DNA from: Chromatiales bacterium
Lineage (GTDB): Bacteria; Pseudomonadota; Gammaproteobacteria; Steroidobacterales; GCA-2729495
Direction: 5' to 3'
NCBI GenBank assembly: GCA_020351875.1
Contig: CP070671.1
Span: 2,932,410 to 2,967,256 of the forward strand
DNA: 34,847 nucleotides
Shown: positions 20,848 to 29,094 of the stretch, one piece after another
Numbering within the stretch: position 1 is the first letter of the stretch
Layout: every line of letters begins with the position of its first letter
Made by a program: the position numbers and the translations under genes
Notes under the pieces: generated by a model
Told to the model about the DNA's origin: nothing
Seen by the model: only the letters and a program-made list of their open reading frames with translations
Database searches by the model: none

Positions 20848-21024
20848 ATGACGCCCGGAATCCAGGAAGCGATCGCGCTGGCCATCGTCGTGCTGGTGGT
20901 GGGCTTTGGCCTGTATCGACGCTGGCGCAAGGGCAAGCGCCAGGAATCAGCCTGCTGTTCGGAAAATTCGGCGTCTGAGCCTGAAGAGCAGACGGTGCAT
21001 TTCTACAAGCGCGACTCGAATTGA
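20848..21024 (+). CDS. Small FeoB-associated Cys-containing membrane protein
   Basis: A 58-aa frame starts at the ATG at 20848, 4 bp after the feoB stop, and ends at TGA 21022-21024. It has one N-terminal transmembrane segment (IQEAIALAIVVLVVGFGLY), a strongly basic stop-transfer stretch (RRWRKGKR), then a Cys pair (ESACCSEN) and an acidic tail ending HFYKRDSN. This layout fits the FeoB-associated Cys-rich membrane proteins that often replace FeoC next to FeoB. The cysteines could bind iron or a cluster, which is inference. It is easily missed because of its length. Confidence 0.8.
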   Translation: MTPGIQEAIALAIVVLVVGFGLYRRWRKGKRQESACCSENSASEPEEQTVHFYKRDSN

Positions 21025-21241
21025 GTAGCGCAACCCAACGATCCAAAGAGCCAGCCGCTGGAAACCCATTGGCTGCCAGACCCGATCCCGGGTTGAGCGC
21101 CCGCCCGGCCAAGCAGTAGTCCCCGGTAGGCCAACCAGGTGCTCTGCGCGCGGAATCGTGAGACACTACGATTGCTCTACCGACAAACAGAAGGACCCAT
21201 ATAAAAACAATAAATATCAGTTACTTACGTGGGGAATCTCG

Positions 21242-22507
21242 ATGCCTATGACAAACTCGAACTCCGGCGGTCAGCGGCCTCACCGGACCCGGCAGTTCAA
21301 CGCCGTGACAGCCGTGGCTATGGGCCTGGGCATCGCGGGATGCGCCGGCGTCGCGCCCACGCTCACGAACGTGGCTTCCGGTTTCTACCAGAATGTCGTG
21401 AACGCAGCTTCCCGAAATTACAACGCGGAGTACGGCAGTGACGTCCAAACGCTGCTGGCGCTGATCGCAGCCGATTACTTCGTCGACAAGTCGGGCCTGG
21501 AAAGGCAGCGGCAACAGGCTGCCTACCCGGGACAGCCTCAACCCGGCTATGGCGGACAACCGTACCCCAGCCGGGACCCCTACCGGCAACCGGGTGCCTA
21601 CCCGCAGGATCCCTATCAGCAGCCGCAGGACCCGTACGCCAGCCAGGATCCCTATCAACAACAGCAGTCCAGCGCTGCGCAGGATCCGTATCGGCAAGAC
21701 CCTTACCGGCAACCGGCCCCGCAGGATCCCTATCAGCAGTCGCAGGACCCGTACGCCAGCCAGGATCCCTATCAACAACAGCAGTCCAGCGCTGCGCAGG
21801 ATCCGTATCGGCAAGACCCTTACCGGCAACCGGCCCCGCAGGATCCCTACGCAGCGCAGGACCCTTATCAACAGGCGCAAGGGGGCACATACGCATATCG
21901 TGGCGCGCCGCCACCGTCGATCGCAATGGACGTAGCCCTGCTCGCTCAGCGGCGGAATCCCGATGGCAGCATTCGCCTGGAGCCTGTCGAAGACGGTGCC
22001 GTGCTCCAGGACGGACGCGGTGACCCCGTGGCCGGCGACAAGATCAAGGTGTTTTTCCGGGTCAATTGTGCCTGTCACGTCTACATTATCGGAACCGATG
22101 CGACGGGCTACGTCACTCGGATCTTTCCCGATCCCGATACCGTCCTCACGAACCCGGTGCAGCCTGGCCGTGAATACCTGCTGCCCGAGGGCACGGACTG
22201 GTGGGGGCTGGACGAGCAACGCGGTGTGGAACAGATACACTTTCTCGCATCGTTTCGACCCAGGCCAGACATAGAAGAGGTCATCGCGCGGCTTGCACAA
22301 CAGCCGCGCGACGTGCCGGACGACTACCAGGCCGTCACTGAACCCGCGATCATTCCCGATACCCGCGGGCTCGTGAAAGTGTCAGATGCCCAGCCGGTCC
22401 GGATCCAGTCGGCAGCCAATGATGCCCAGGAAGTTACGCCGACCGCGTTCCTGACCACCGCACCCGGCATCGATCTGGCGATCACGCGCTGGTTCGAACA
22501 CCGTTGA
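21242..22507 (+). CDS. DUF4384 domain lipoprotein with Gln/Asp/Pro/Tyr-rich repeats
   Basis: The ATG at 21242 follows a GGGGA ribosome-binding sequence with 6-base spacing and gives 421 aa. The N-terminal signal (positive RPHRTR, then a hydrophobic stretch) ends in a lipobox IAGC with Cys34, so the protein is probably lipid-anchored. Alanine at +2 suggests sorting to the outer membrane. A segment of about 45 residues follows, then a low-complexity region (about 100-225) built of QDPY-type units, including two near-identical 39-aa repeats. The C-terminal DUF4384 domain (about 225-345) shows IKVFFRVNCACHVYIIGTDA, TRIFPDPD and GTDWWGLDEQRGVEQIHFLA. DUF4384 is frequent beside or fused to caspase-like proteins, and the convergent neighbour 29 bp away has both. 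The molecular role is unknown. Confidence 0.9.
   Translation: MPMTNSNSGGQRPHRTRQFNAVTAVAMGLGIAGCAGVAPTLTNVASGFYQNVVNAASRNYNAEYGSDVQTLLALIAADYFVDKSGLERQRQQAAYPGQPQPGYGGQPYPSRDPYRQPGAYPQDPYQQPQDPYASQDPYQQQQSSAAQDPYRQDPYRQPAPQDPYQQSQDPYASQDPYQQQQSSAAQDPYRQDPYRQPAPQDPYAAQDPYQQAQGGTYAYRGAPPPSIAMDVALLAQRRNPDGSIRLEPVEDGAVLQDGRGDPVAGDKIKVFFRVNCACHVYIIGTDATGYVTRIFPDPDTVLTNPVQPGREYLLPEGTDWWGLDEQRGVEQIHFLASFRPRPDIEEVIARLAQQPRDVPDDYQAVTEPAIIPDTRGLVKVSDAQPVRIQSAANDAQEVTPTAFLTTAPGIDLAITRWFEHR
21604..21837 (+). repeat. Two tandem 117-bp direct repeats in the lipoprotein gene
   Basis: Copy 1 (21604-21720) and copy 2 (21721-21837) differ by a single base (C to T in a Pro to Ser codon). They encode 39 residues of QDPY-type sequence. 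A partial third unit starts at 21838. Copies this close mark a recent duplication and a site where the copy number may vary in frame. Confidence 0.95.
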
Positions 22508-22536
22508 GAAGATCCGCAACTCTCCGCTGCGCCGGG

Positions 22537-24600
22537 TTACTCAGTGACTTGAATGGTCACCGACGCTGCGGCCCACTGGCCCTGCGCCAGTTGCGGCTGC
22601 TCAGGCTCCGCTGGCGCGGGGTCCTGCCGATCAGCGACAACCCGGATACCTCGGACTGCAGTTGCAGTCAGCGCTGACCGCAGCTCCGGCAACACACCCG
22701 GATCTGCGCCTGAGCGCGCGATGAACTCACGGATTCGCTGCGCGGTGTTCAAATCTTCGCTGGCGAACACGCGAATCGTGTCCTTACCCACCGGTGGACT
22801 GTAGTCCCAGTGAAATCCTGCGCCGTTACCGGACTGCAGCGAGTCGGGTATCCGGACCGTGACTCGACCCGGGATCCGCCCGTCCGGCAGGAAGTCCGGT
22901 CGCTGGTAGCTGTTGGGAAACAGCAGCTGGATCTGTCCCTCGGTGTCGACGCTGGCAATCGTGATGAAAACCGGGCGATCAGCACGAATTTCCAGCGTCA
23001 GGCTGTTCGCCGGTGACCTGGGTTCTTCGGCGCGCCGGACGACATAGACCGGCGCGGGGTCCTCGGTCACCAGCGTGAGGCCGCGCTTGGCTGGCGGTGA
23101 TGTGGTCGTAAACGCGGTGCGAACGCCAACCCAAAGCCTGATGTCGGATGCCGGGTTATCCAGTGATAGCAGGGAATTCGCCCGCGAAGACCAGGCGATG
23201 ACCTGCGCCAGCCGGGCTCCCACCTCGGCATCTGGCATGTCGTCGAAGGTCAACGCCAGCTGCAGTCCGGCCGCATCCAGAACCTCCCACCGCCGACCGT
23301 CGAAACGCACGATCAGGCGGGCAAACTCTCCCGGCGCAACCCATTGGATCGACGGTACATCCGCCTTCGCCCGTTGCATGATTGCCTGCAACCGGGCTTT
23401 GGGGACACCCGTAATACTGACAGGCTGCTGCGCCGACACGTCAGGCGGCGCTAGCGCAATCGCCCGGGCACCCGGCACCACAGGGGAGCGAATCATGCGC
23501 AGTCTGAGGATCGCGTCGTCGCCAGACAACCGCGTGACGATTCCAATCGCCTGGGCGTCGCCATACTGAAAACGCAACTCGCCAGCCGGATAGATTGCCC
23601 ACTGGGATCCGGGACGCGCGTTCAACGCAACGCCATCGATCAGGCGCACCTCCTCCCTGGACACCGGCTGCACGTCGAGCCAGGCTCGCCGGGCCGGCGC
23701 AGACCCGTTACCCCCCGATCCCGAATCGCTACCGCGAAGGATCGGCTGGCCTAGTTTTTCCGGCGGCCCCTCGAGTTGGGGCTCGGGCGGCCGCGTGTAA
23801 AGCTGTTCCTGGATGCGGCGCAGTTCGCTTTTCGTCCCTTCCAGAATCTGTGCCGGGGTAGCGGTTGGTCCCCGGGTATCCAGGCTGCGGGCCAGCGAGT
23901 ACGAAAACAGGCCGTAGAATCCCTCGTCCAACGGCCCATCGAGCGCCTCTTTGTCAGCCGGCGCGCTCGTCATCAGCACGTGCGGCAATTCCGCCACCGG
24001 AACGATGGCGCGAGTCCGCGCATCGAGCGCCCGGTAGAGTTCCAGCCGATCGTCCGGGGGCACGAAGCGCGCCTGCACCGGCGTCGCGGCTCGCGTGACG
24101 GTGCCTGAATTGCAGGAGTCAAACACGATCAGGGCGTTTCGTGCCTGCAGCTTCGCGAATCGCTGCTCGAGTTCGTCATCCCGGATGTCCGGGATACCCG
24201 CGGTGCGACCGTCGCGTGGCAGGATGGTCTCGTCCATCCCGTCGTCCTCATCGCCGCTGATGTCCTTGACCTGCGAGCCATGGCCCGAGTAATGAAAATA
24301 GACGACATCCCCCGGGCAATCGCGCTCGACAAAGCTGTCAATGGCCGCCATCACCCTGGACCGGGTCGCCTGCGCATCGGTCAACAGGACAATGTTCTCT
24401 TCCGGAAAACCGAAGCGCGTGACCAGGATCCGCTGGAGCAGCTTCACGTCGTTGACGGCACCACGCAGATCCGGCAGCGAGCGCGCGACATAGTCGTTGA
24501 TCCCGATAAGTAACGCCCGGCGGGTGGGCGTGCAATCGGCGCTCAAGCCCACGTCGGCGATACTGAGCAACGCCGCCAGAAAAATGGTCTGTTTGATCAT
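22537..24600 (-). CDS. Exported caspase-family (C14-like) protein with C-terminal DUF4384
   Basis: I chose the ATG at 24600 because GGAG lies 3 bases upstream and a normal signal peptide follows (MIKQTIFLAALLSIADVGLS); it gives 687 aa. Other ATGs at 24609 and 24615 would add a few residues. The caspase fold (about 26-265) starts RRALLIGINDY, has the catalytic histidine in HYSGHGSQ (H107) and the catalytic cysteine in FDSCNSGT (C163), and contains an acidic insert GDEDDGMDETILPRDG between them. A Ser/Gly linker follows at about 312, then a beta-rich region. A DUF4384 domain lies near the C-terminus (RPVFITIASVDTEGQIQLLF, then PNSYQRPDFLPDGRIPG). Export means the protease would act in the periplasm or outside. 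Cleavage specificity is unknown. It is convergent with the DUF4384 lipoprotein, 29 bp away. Confidence 0.92.
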   Translation of the reverse strand: MIKQTIFLAALLSIADVGLSADCTPTRRALLIGINDYVARSLPDLRGAVNDVKLLQRILVTRFGFPEENIVLLTDAQATRSRVMAAIDSFVERDCPGDVVYFHYSGHGSQVKDISGDEDDGMDETILPRDGRTAGIPDIRDDELEQRFAKLQARNALIVFDSCNSGTVTRAATPVQARFVPPDDRLELYRALDARTRAIVPVAELPHVLMTSAPADKEALDGPLDEGFYGLFSYSLARSLDTRGPTATPAQILEGTKSELRRIQEQLYTRPPEPQLEGPPEKLGQPILRGSDSGSGGNGSAPARRAWLDVQPVSREEVRLIDGVALNARPGSQWAIYPAGELRFQYGDAQAIGIVTRLSGDDAILRLRMIRSPVVPGARAIALAPPDVSAQQPVSITGVPKARLQAIMQRAKADVPSIQWVAPGEFARLIVRFDGRRWEVLDAAGLQLALTFDDMPDAEVGARLAQVIAWSSRANSLLSLDNPASDIRLWVGVRTAFTTTSPPAKRGLTLVTEDPAPVYVVRRAEEPRSPANSLTLEIRADRPVFITIASVDTEGQIQLLFPNSYQRPDFLPDGRIPGRVTVRIPDSLQSGNGAGFHWDYSPPVGKDTIRVFASEDLNTAQRIREFIARSGADPGVLPELRSALTATAVRGIRVVADRQDPAPAEPEQPQLAQGQWAAASVTIQVTE

Positions 24601-25080
24601 CCGCTCCATCGTCATCGGTCGCCGTGCCAATCCTATCGATTGGCTTATCCAGAACAACATAAAACTGAGCTGGCCAATTTGAAACCATCCGCAACGGTCG
24701 AGCAATGTCCAATGCCATTAGCCGGCTCGGCCACCGCGCAGCAGGCAGGATCCCACCGACACGAAACCGCCAAAGGTAAAGACGACAATCTCCAGCCTAC
24801 CACCGTCAATCCCGGTCATCTGCTCGGCAGCGGCGGGTAGCGTGGCGCGAGACGCCACCAGCTACCTGGGGCCCCAGCCGCACGTGAATTCGTTAACCCG
24901 TCTGCTATCATCGAGCGTCGATGGAACTGGCACGGTTTGGGGCCTGCGATTTCGACCTTGCCGCACGAACCGGCCGGACAGGGATGCGTCCATTAGACCG
25001 CAGAGCAGGTTCATCACTGTCGGCCGCCAGGACTGTGATACCTCGCTCCGGGTAGCGCTTGCATCGGGGAGGTAACACGC
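24601..25080. other. Non-coding region between the first caspase gene and the barrel gene
   Basis: No convincing gene is seen in these 480 bases. It should hold promoters for both divergent genes. A perfect 6-bp hairpin stem GTGGCG/CGCCAC lies at 24842-24858, a perfect 12-bp palindrome CTGGGGCCCCAG at 24866-24877 and a -10-like TATCAT at about 24906-24911. A strong Shine-Dalgarno sequence (GGGGAGG) precedes the barrel gene at 25067-25073. Confidence 0.5.
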
Positions 25081-26352
25081 ATGCGCATCACACTGTCAGT
25101 TCGGCCCGGTCTCATCTCGGCCGCCGCATTTCTGAGCATGAGCGCCGGCACTGCAATGGCATCAAATGCCGATTTCCAGAGTTTTTTTACGGACCTCTGT
25201 GCGGGAACCGGCATTCCGACCGGCGACCTCGCCACGCGCTGCGCGGAAACCGGCAACGGCAGTGGCGACGGCGACCTGTCGGGCGATAGCGAATCTTCAC
25301 TGAATCCCAGCCAGACGCTGAGCAGTAACGATGTGGCGCTCGCCGCGGCCCGCAGCCGCAGCCAGGAAACCAGGGAACGAGGCGAGCGACTGCGCGAAGG
25401 CGAATCGGCCCTGGGCGATGGCGCGGCCAGCCAGTCCTTCGGCCGGCTGAGCCTGCTGGCCCACGCCCGCGGCGAGTGGTTCGAAACGGATCGTCCTGAC
25501 GGTGGCGATCCGGAACGCGGCTACGACGGCGACCTGTGGGCAATCGAGTTCGGCCTCGATTACCGTGCCACCGACCGTTTTGTGATCGGCGGGATACTGA
25601 CCTACGAGGAGATGGATTCCGACTTCGACCGTGATCTGCAGCAAGGCACCCCGTTCGTGCCGGCTTCCGATGCCGGGTCGATGGAAGCGGATAGCTGGGG
25701 GATTACGCTGTTCGGCGTTTACAACGTTACAGACAGCTTTTACGTGGACGCGGCTGCCGGTTATCGCTCGTCCGACTATACCTTCGAGCGGAGTTCAGTC
25801 TTCCAGGAGAGCGGCCGCAGTTCGCAGATCCCCGTGCTGACGGAGGGCGAACCCGACGGTGACGAGTGGTGGGGCAGCCTGAACCTGGGCTACGACTGGC
25901 AACGCGGTGCCTGGAGTTTCGGGCCTTATGGCGGCATTACCTACGCCACATCCGACATCGACAGCTACCTGGAAAAGGATCAGAACGGTTCCGGCCTGAA
26001 CATGCGGGTTGATGACACGGACCGGGATTCCGTGCTGACGCACCTCGGTTTCCGGGCCAGCTATGCCATCAGCACGGGCAGCGGCGTGTGGGTGCCGCAG
26101 TTCCGCGCCGAATGGAACTACGATTTCGACAATGACCCGCTGGACGTCGATACGACCTACGCTCTGGATACGGCCCAGACGCTCTATCCACTGGAAGGGA
26201 ATGATCCGGACGACGATTATTTCAACCTCGGTCTCGGCCTGGTCGGGATACTGCCCAACGGCTGGATTCCGTTCATCGACGGTGAAATCCTGCTGGGCTA
26301 CGAGGATTTCGACCGGTATCGCCTGACCGGCGGCCTTCGCAAGGAGTTCTGA
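25081..26352 (+). CDS. Autotransporter-like outer-membrane beta-barrel protein
   Basis: This 423-aa protein has a signal peptide (MRITLSVRPGLISAAAFLSM, cleavage probably after TAMA at 26). A short acidic, Ser/Gly-rich passenger (about 27-120) with two cysteines (C40, C54) and a charged helical stretch (AAARSRSQETRERGERLREG) follows. A barrel domain of about 300 residues comes next, with alternating aromatic strands such as WAIEFGLDYRATDRFVIGGI, WGITLFGVYNVTDSFYVDAA and WSFGPYGGITYA. The last residue is phenylalanine, as BamA-dependent barrels need. It resembles autotransporter beta-domains (PF03797), but the passenger is unusually short, so it may display a small segment or act as a scaffold. 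It is convergent with the Sel1-caspase gene, 19 bp away. Confidence 0.88.
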   Translation: MRITLSVRPGLISAAAFLSMSAGTAMASNADFQSFFTDLCAGTGIPTGDLATRCAETGNGSGDGDLSGDSESSLNPSQTLSSNDVALAAARSRSQETRERGERLREGESALGDGAASQSFGRLSLLAHARGEWFETDRPDGGDPERGYDGDLWAIEFGLDYRATDRFVIGGILTYEEMDSDFDRDLQQGTPFVPASDAGSMEADSWGITLFGVYNVTDSFYVDAAAGYRSSDYTFERSSVFQESGRSSQIPVLTEGEPDGDEWWGSLNLGYDWQRGAWSFGPYGGITYATSDIDSYLEKDQNGSGLNMRVDDTDRDSVLTHLGFRASYAISTGSGVWVPQFRAEWNYDFDNDPLDVDTTYALDTAQTLYPLEGNDPDDDYFNLGLGLVGILPNGWIPFIDGEILLGYEDFDRYRLTGGLRKEF

Positions 26353-26371
26353 GACAGGACCGGCTCCCGCG

Positions 26372-28663
26372 TCAACGGGCCGGCACGAAGAAGAAATCCC
26401 CGGTCTCGTGACCGGCGAAGCGCAGCGGCGCGTATTCGGGTACCTGGTCGAACTGCACGCTAGCGGCTGCATACGCAACCCTGGCCGCCACCTGCTGATA
26501 GAGGCGCTGGCCCTCAATCAGTTCTTCGTTGTTCGCGAGGGTGTCGAGCAGCGCCTGGCTGAACACGGAATGCCGCCCGCCGCCGGCATCGAGCACTGGC
26601 TGCAAACCACCAGACGTGAAGACCATACGCGCCCGTTTGTCCAGCATGGTGCGCAGCCAGTTTAGTCGCTCTTCGACCGTCATGCCGGTGCGCATCCGCC
26701 CGACGGCCGACCGGGTCAGGGACCCGGAATAACAGGAGTCGGCAATCACGAGAATCTGCTTGGCCGCGATCACGTTCAGGATGTCGGTAATCGCCACGTT
26801 GGACAACCAGTTCGCCGTGCTGCCGATTTCCGCATCCACCGGCAGCCAGTGGCCGCGCATGTTGACCTCGTCCAGCTCGCCGTGGCCCGCGTAGTAAAGC
26901 AGCAGGTTGTCCTCGGAGGTCAGACGCTCGCGCAGCTCGTTCAGCGCGGAGAGAATCTGGTAGCGTGTCGCATCGATCAGCAACGTAGTGCGAAAACCGT
27001 ATTTTTCCCGCAGCATCCGGTCGAGGTCTTCGGCGTCGGCGATGGCCGTGTTCAGGCTCGGCAGCGACTGGTAACGGTTGTTGCCGATGATCAGCGCGTG
27101 ATAGTTGCCGAAGTCGACATCCGGGACCCTCGCGGTCGCTTCCGCTTCCTCTGCTCGCGATTCTGCTGTGGCCGTTGCCGGCGCCACGAGGTCGAAAAAC
27201 AGATCCGCGCGCTTGCCCTGTTGATCCACCGCCACGATGGACACCGGCGTCCGGTCGCCGGCGAGTTCGATCGTCGCATTGAACACGCCCATCTCGTTGA
27301 CCGGCGCCGCCCGGTCATTCACCGTCAGCGTCAACAGGCCTGCCGGCGCGGTCACGCGGCCGATCACGCTGCGGGTGTCGATGCCGGCCGCCACCACCGC
27401 CACCTGGGCACTCGCGACGACTTGCACCCCTCGGCTGACCTGTAACTGCGGCTCGACCAGGGCGATCTCGGGCCCGGCCAACAATCGCTCCTGGGCCGCC
27501 TGACGGGCTTCGGCCTCTGCGACCTGCCGGGCCTGCTCACTGGTTTCGGCCTCCAGCCGCTCAATCTGGTCACGTAAACGCACCACCTCAGCCTGCTGCG
27601 TGGTCAGTTCCGCCTCGCGCCGCTCCAGGTCGGCCGCGAGCCCCGCCAGTTCGTCCCGGCGCGCCGCGGCGCTTTGCTCGGTCTGCAGACCTTGCTCCCT
27701 CAGCTGCGCATCCTTCTCGTCCAGTTCCGCGACGGCGCTGTTAAGCTCGGCGCGGGTCGCAGCCAGGACGTCGGTCAACGCGGCGATCTCATCCTCTCGC
27801 CGCCGCAGCACCTCGCGCATGGCCAGCTGTCCGGCCTCGGCCTCCCGCCGCGCCGTGGCCGCGCCAGCCTCTGCCTGTGTGGACCGCTCGGCCTGCTCCC
27901 TGACGTCCGCCTCGCGCTGGACCGACAGCTGCAACGCAGACCTCGTTTCGTCCAGCAGAGCCCTGGTCGCACTCAGCTCCTCCCGCAGCGCTTCACTCTC
28001 GCCCTGCACGCGGCCGACTTCCTCACGCAGGGCAGTCATTTCCGCCGGGTCGGGATTCTCAGCCAAGACGTCACGCGTGAGCGTTGCGGTGTCAAGCTGG
28101 ATGTCGTTCAGTCCGGATGCGCGGCGATACCATTCGATGGCCCGCGCCGGATCCTGCGGCACGCCGAGACCGCGCTCGTAGAGATAGGCCAGGCTGATCT
28201 GCGCCCGGACGTCGCCCGCCTCCGCCGCCCGCCGGTACCACTGCGCCGCCGTTGCATAGTCCGCCGCGCCACCGACACCGCGTTCATAAATCTCGCCGAC
28301 ATACAGGGCCGCTTCTGCGTCCCCGTCCTGCGCGAGCGGCAACCAGACTTTTAACGCGCTCCGGTAGTTTGCCCGGTCGTAGGCCACGTACTCGCCGCCA
28401 CGAATGCGGCAGTCCCGTGCCGTGGTTTTGATCGCGCGGCGCGCGCTGACGTAAGTCGTGCGCCGGCCGAGTTTGCGGATTTGCCCGGGCAACAGGCAGT
28501 CCACTACCAGCAGGTCGTTGCCGGTGTTGTCTGCTTGATCCGCCGCGGAGAGCTGCGGGATTGGGTGCAACGCGACCAGAAGCACAAGGCAGTAGCGCCA
28601 CGCGAGGCGGCAAGGCAGCCGCCAGCGTATATGCCCTTTCAGGCAAGTTCGATGCGAGAACAT
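26372..28663 (-). CDS. Exported caspase-family protein with Sel1 repeats and long coiled coil
   Basis: I chose the ATG at 28663 because GGAG lies 4 bases upstream; it gives 763 aa with a signal or anchor segment (residues 20-40, WRYCLVLLVALHPIPQLSA). In order the protein has a Cys-containing N-terminal motif (VVDCLLPGQIRKLG ... ARDCRIRGGEYVAYDRA, about 52-97), two Sel1-type repeats (about 103-183) and a long coiled coil rich in Glu, Ala and Arg (about 208-397). An Ig-like beta domain (about 403-492) precedes the C-terminal caspase domain (about 520-762). The catalytic histidine is in YYAGHGELD (H594) and the cysteine in ADSCYSGSL (C644). The N-terminal half looks built for protein contacts and oligomerisation, the C-terminal half for proteolysis. 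Substrate unknown. It is divergent from the giant RHS-like gene. Confidence 0.93.
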   Translation of the reverse strand: MFSHRTCLKGHIRWRLPCRLAWRYCLVLLVALHPIPQLSAADQADNTGNDLLVVDCLLPGQIRKLGRRTTYVSARRAIKTTARDCRIRGGEYVAYDRANYRSALKVWLPLAQDGDAEAALYVGEIYERGVGGAADYATAAQWYRRAAEAGDVRAQISLAYLYERGLGVPQDPARAIEWYRRASGLNDIQLDTATLTRDVLAENPDPAEMTALREEVGRVQGESEALREELSATRALLDETRSALQLSVQREADVREQAERSTQAEAGAATARREAEAGQLAMREVLRRREDEIAALTDVLAATRAELNSAVAELDEKDAQLREQGLQTEQSAAARRDELAGLAADLERREAELTTQQAEVVRLRDQIERLEAETSEQARQVAEAEARQAAQERLLAGPEIALVEPQLQVSRGVQVVASAQVAVVAAGIDTRSVIGRVTAPAGLLTLTVNDRAAPVNEMGVFNATIELAGDRTPVSIVAVDQQGKRADLFFDLVAPATATAESRAEEAEATARVPDVDFGNYHALIIGNNRYQSLPSLNTAIADAEDLDRMLREKYGFRTTLLIDATRYQILSALNELRERLTSEDNLLLYYAGHGELDEVNMRGHWLPVDAEIGSTANWLSNVAITDILNVIAAKQILVIADSCYSGSLTRSAVGRMRTGMTVEERLNWLRTMLDKRARMVFTSGGLQPVLDAGGGRHSVFSQALLDTLANNEELIEGQRLYQQVAARVAYAAASVQFDQVPEYAPLRFAGHETGDFFFVPAR

Positions 28664-29004
28664 AGAACTCCAGCAGGCCGGGCCTGACGTGGCGCTCCCG
28701 GCATTGGACAACCGCGAGTCATTGGATGCCATTGTAATTGTTGGAAGCCAAGCACAAATGCAGTAAACCAAATACAAATATTCTCATAAAGTTACGAAGT
28801 TTTTATCCAGTTTGAGTTAGCAACCCAATCGGCTGCAGGTCGATCACAATGGGGTCAGGCCAAGGCTGGCGCAATTGGACTTTGCATCGCAGCAGGTATA
28901 TTTTGTTTACAACAAAGCCGGTTACCAACGGGGGAGTCAGCCGGCGCCAAGAAGAAGACTCTGGCACCGCCGGCTGTCGCCCGCGCCTTCGGGAGGACGA
29001 GGGG
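28664..29004. promoter_or_regulatory. AT-rich divergent control region between the Sel1-caspase gene and the giant RHS-like gene
   Basis: The stretch 28735-28815 is clearly richer in A and T than its surroundings, as expected of a promoter region. On the minus strand TACAAT (28731-28736) with TTGTGC 15 bases upstream is a candidate promoter, about 70 bases before the caspase ATG. On the plus strand nothing better than weak hexamers was found. No gene is recognised here. Confidence 0.4.
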
Positions 29005-29094
29005 ATGGTCAAGACAGTGGCTGCCGCGCGGAACAAGGGACCTGTTCGTCGCCAGCGCCCTGATGCGGTTGCGCCGTGGCGAGCCTTGGACTAG
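29005..29094 (+). CDS. Possible 29-codon leader ORF overlapping the start of the giant gene
   Basis: An ATG at 29005 has a near-perfect Shine-Dalgarno sequence (GGGAGG at 28991-28996, 8-base spacing), better than anything before the giant gene. The product is 29 residues (MVKTVAAARNKGPVRRQRPD then AVAPWRALD), basic, ending at TAG 29092-29094. It overlaps the GTG start of the giant gene (29076) by 19 bases in another frame. It could couple translation of the giant gene, or it may be the true N-terminus, separated by a frameshift; its basic residues would extend the signal peptide. Confidence 0.4.
   Translation: MVKTVAAARNKGPVRRQRPDAVAPWRALD

Noticed and set aside
21025..21241. Possible tRNA or terminator in the gap after the feo operon
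   Set aside because: No cloverleaf with a T-loop consensus and no stem followed by a T-run were found; only an AT-rich stretch (TATAAA at 21200) before the lipoprotein start stands out.
21604..21880. CRISPR-like repeat array
   Set aside because: The repeats are directly adjacent, coding and without unique spacers; they are an in-frame tandem duplication.
21221..22300. Minus-strand open frame of 359 codons opposite the lipoprotein repeats
   Set aside because: Its Leu/Arg/Ile-rich repeats are the complement of the sense repeat; the sense frame has a signal peptide, lipobox and DUF4384.
24842..25075. Plus-strand open frame of 77 codons between the first caspase gene and the barrel gene
   Set aside because: It has no ribosome-binding site or motif and its composition looks non-coding; the region is better explained as a control region.
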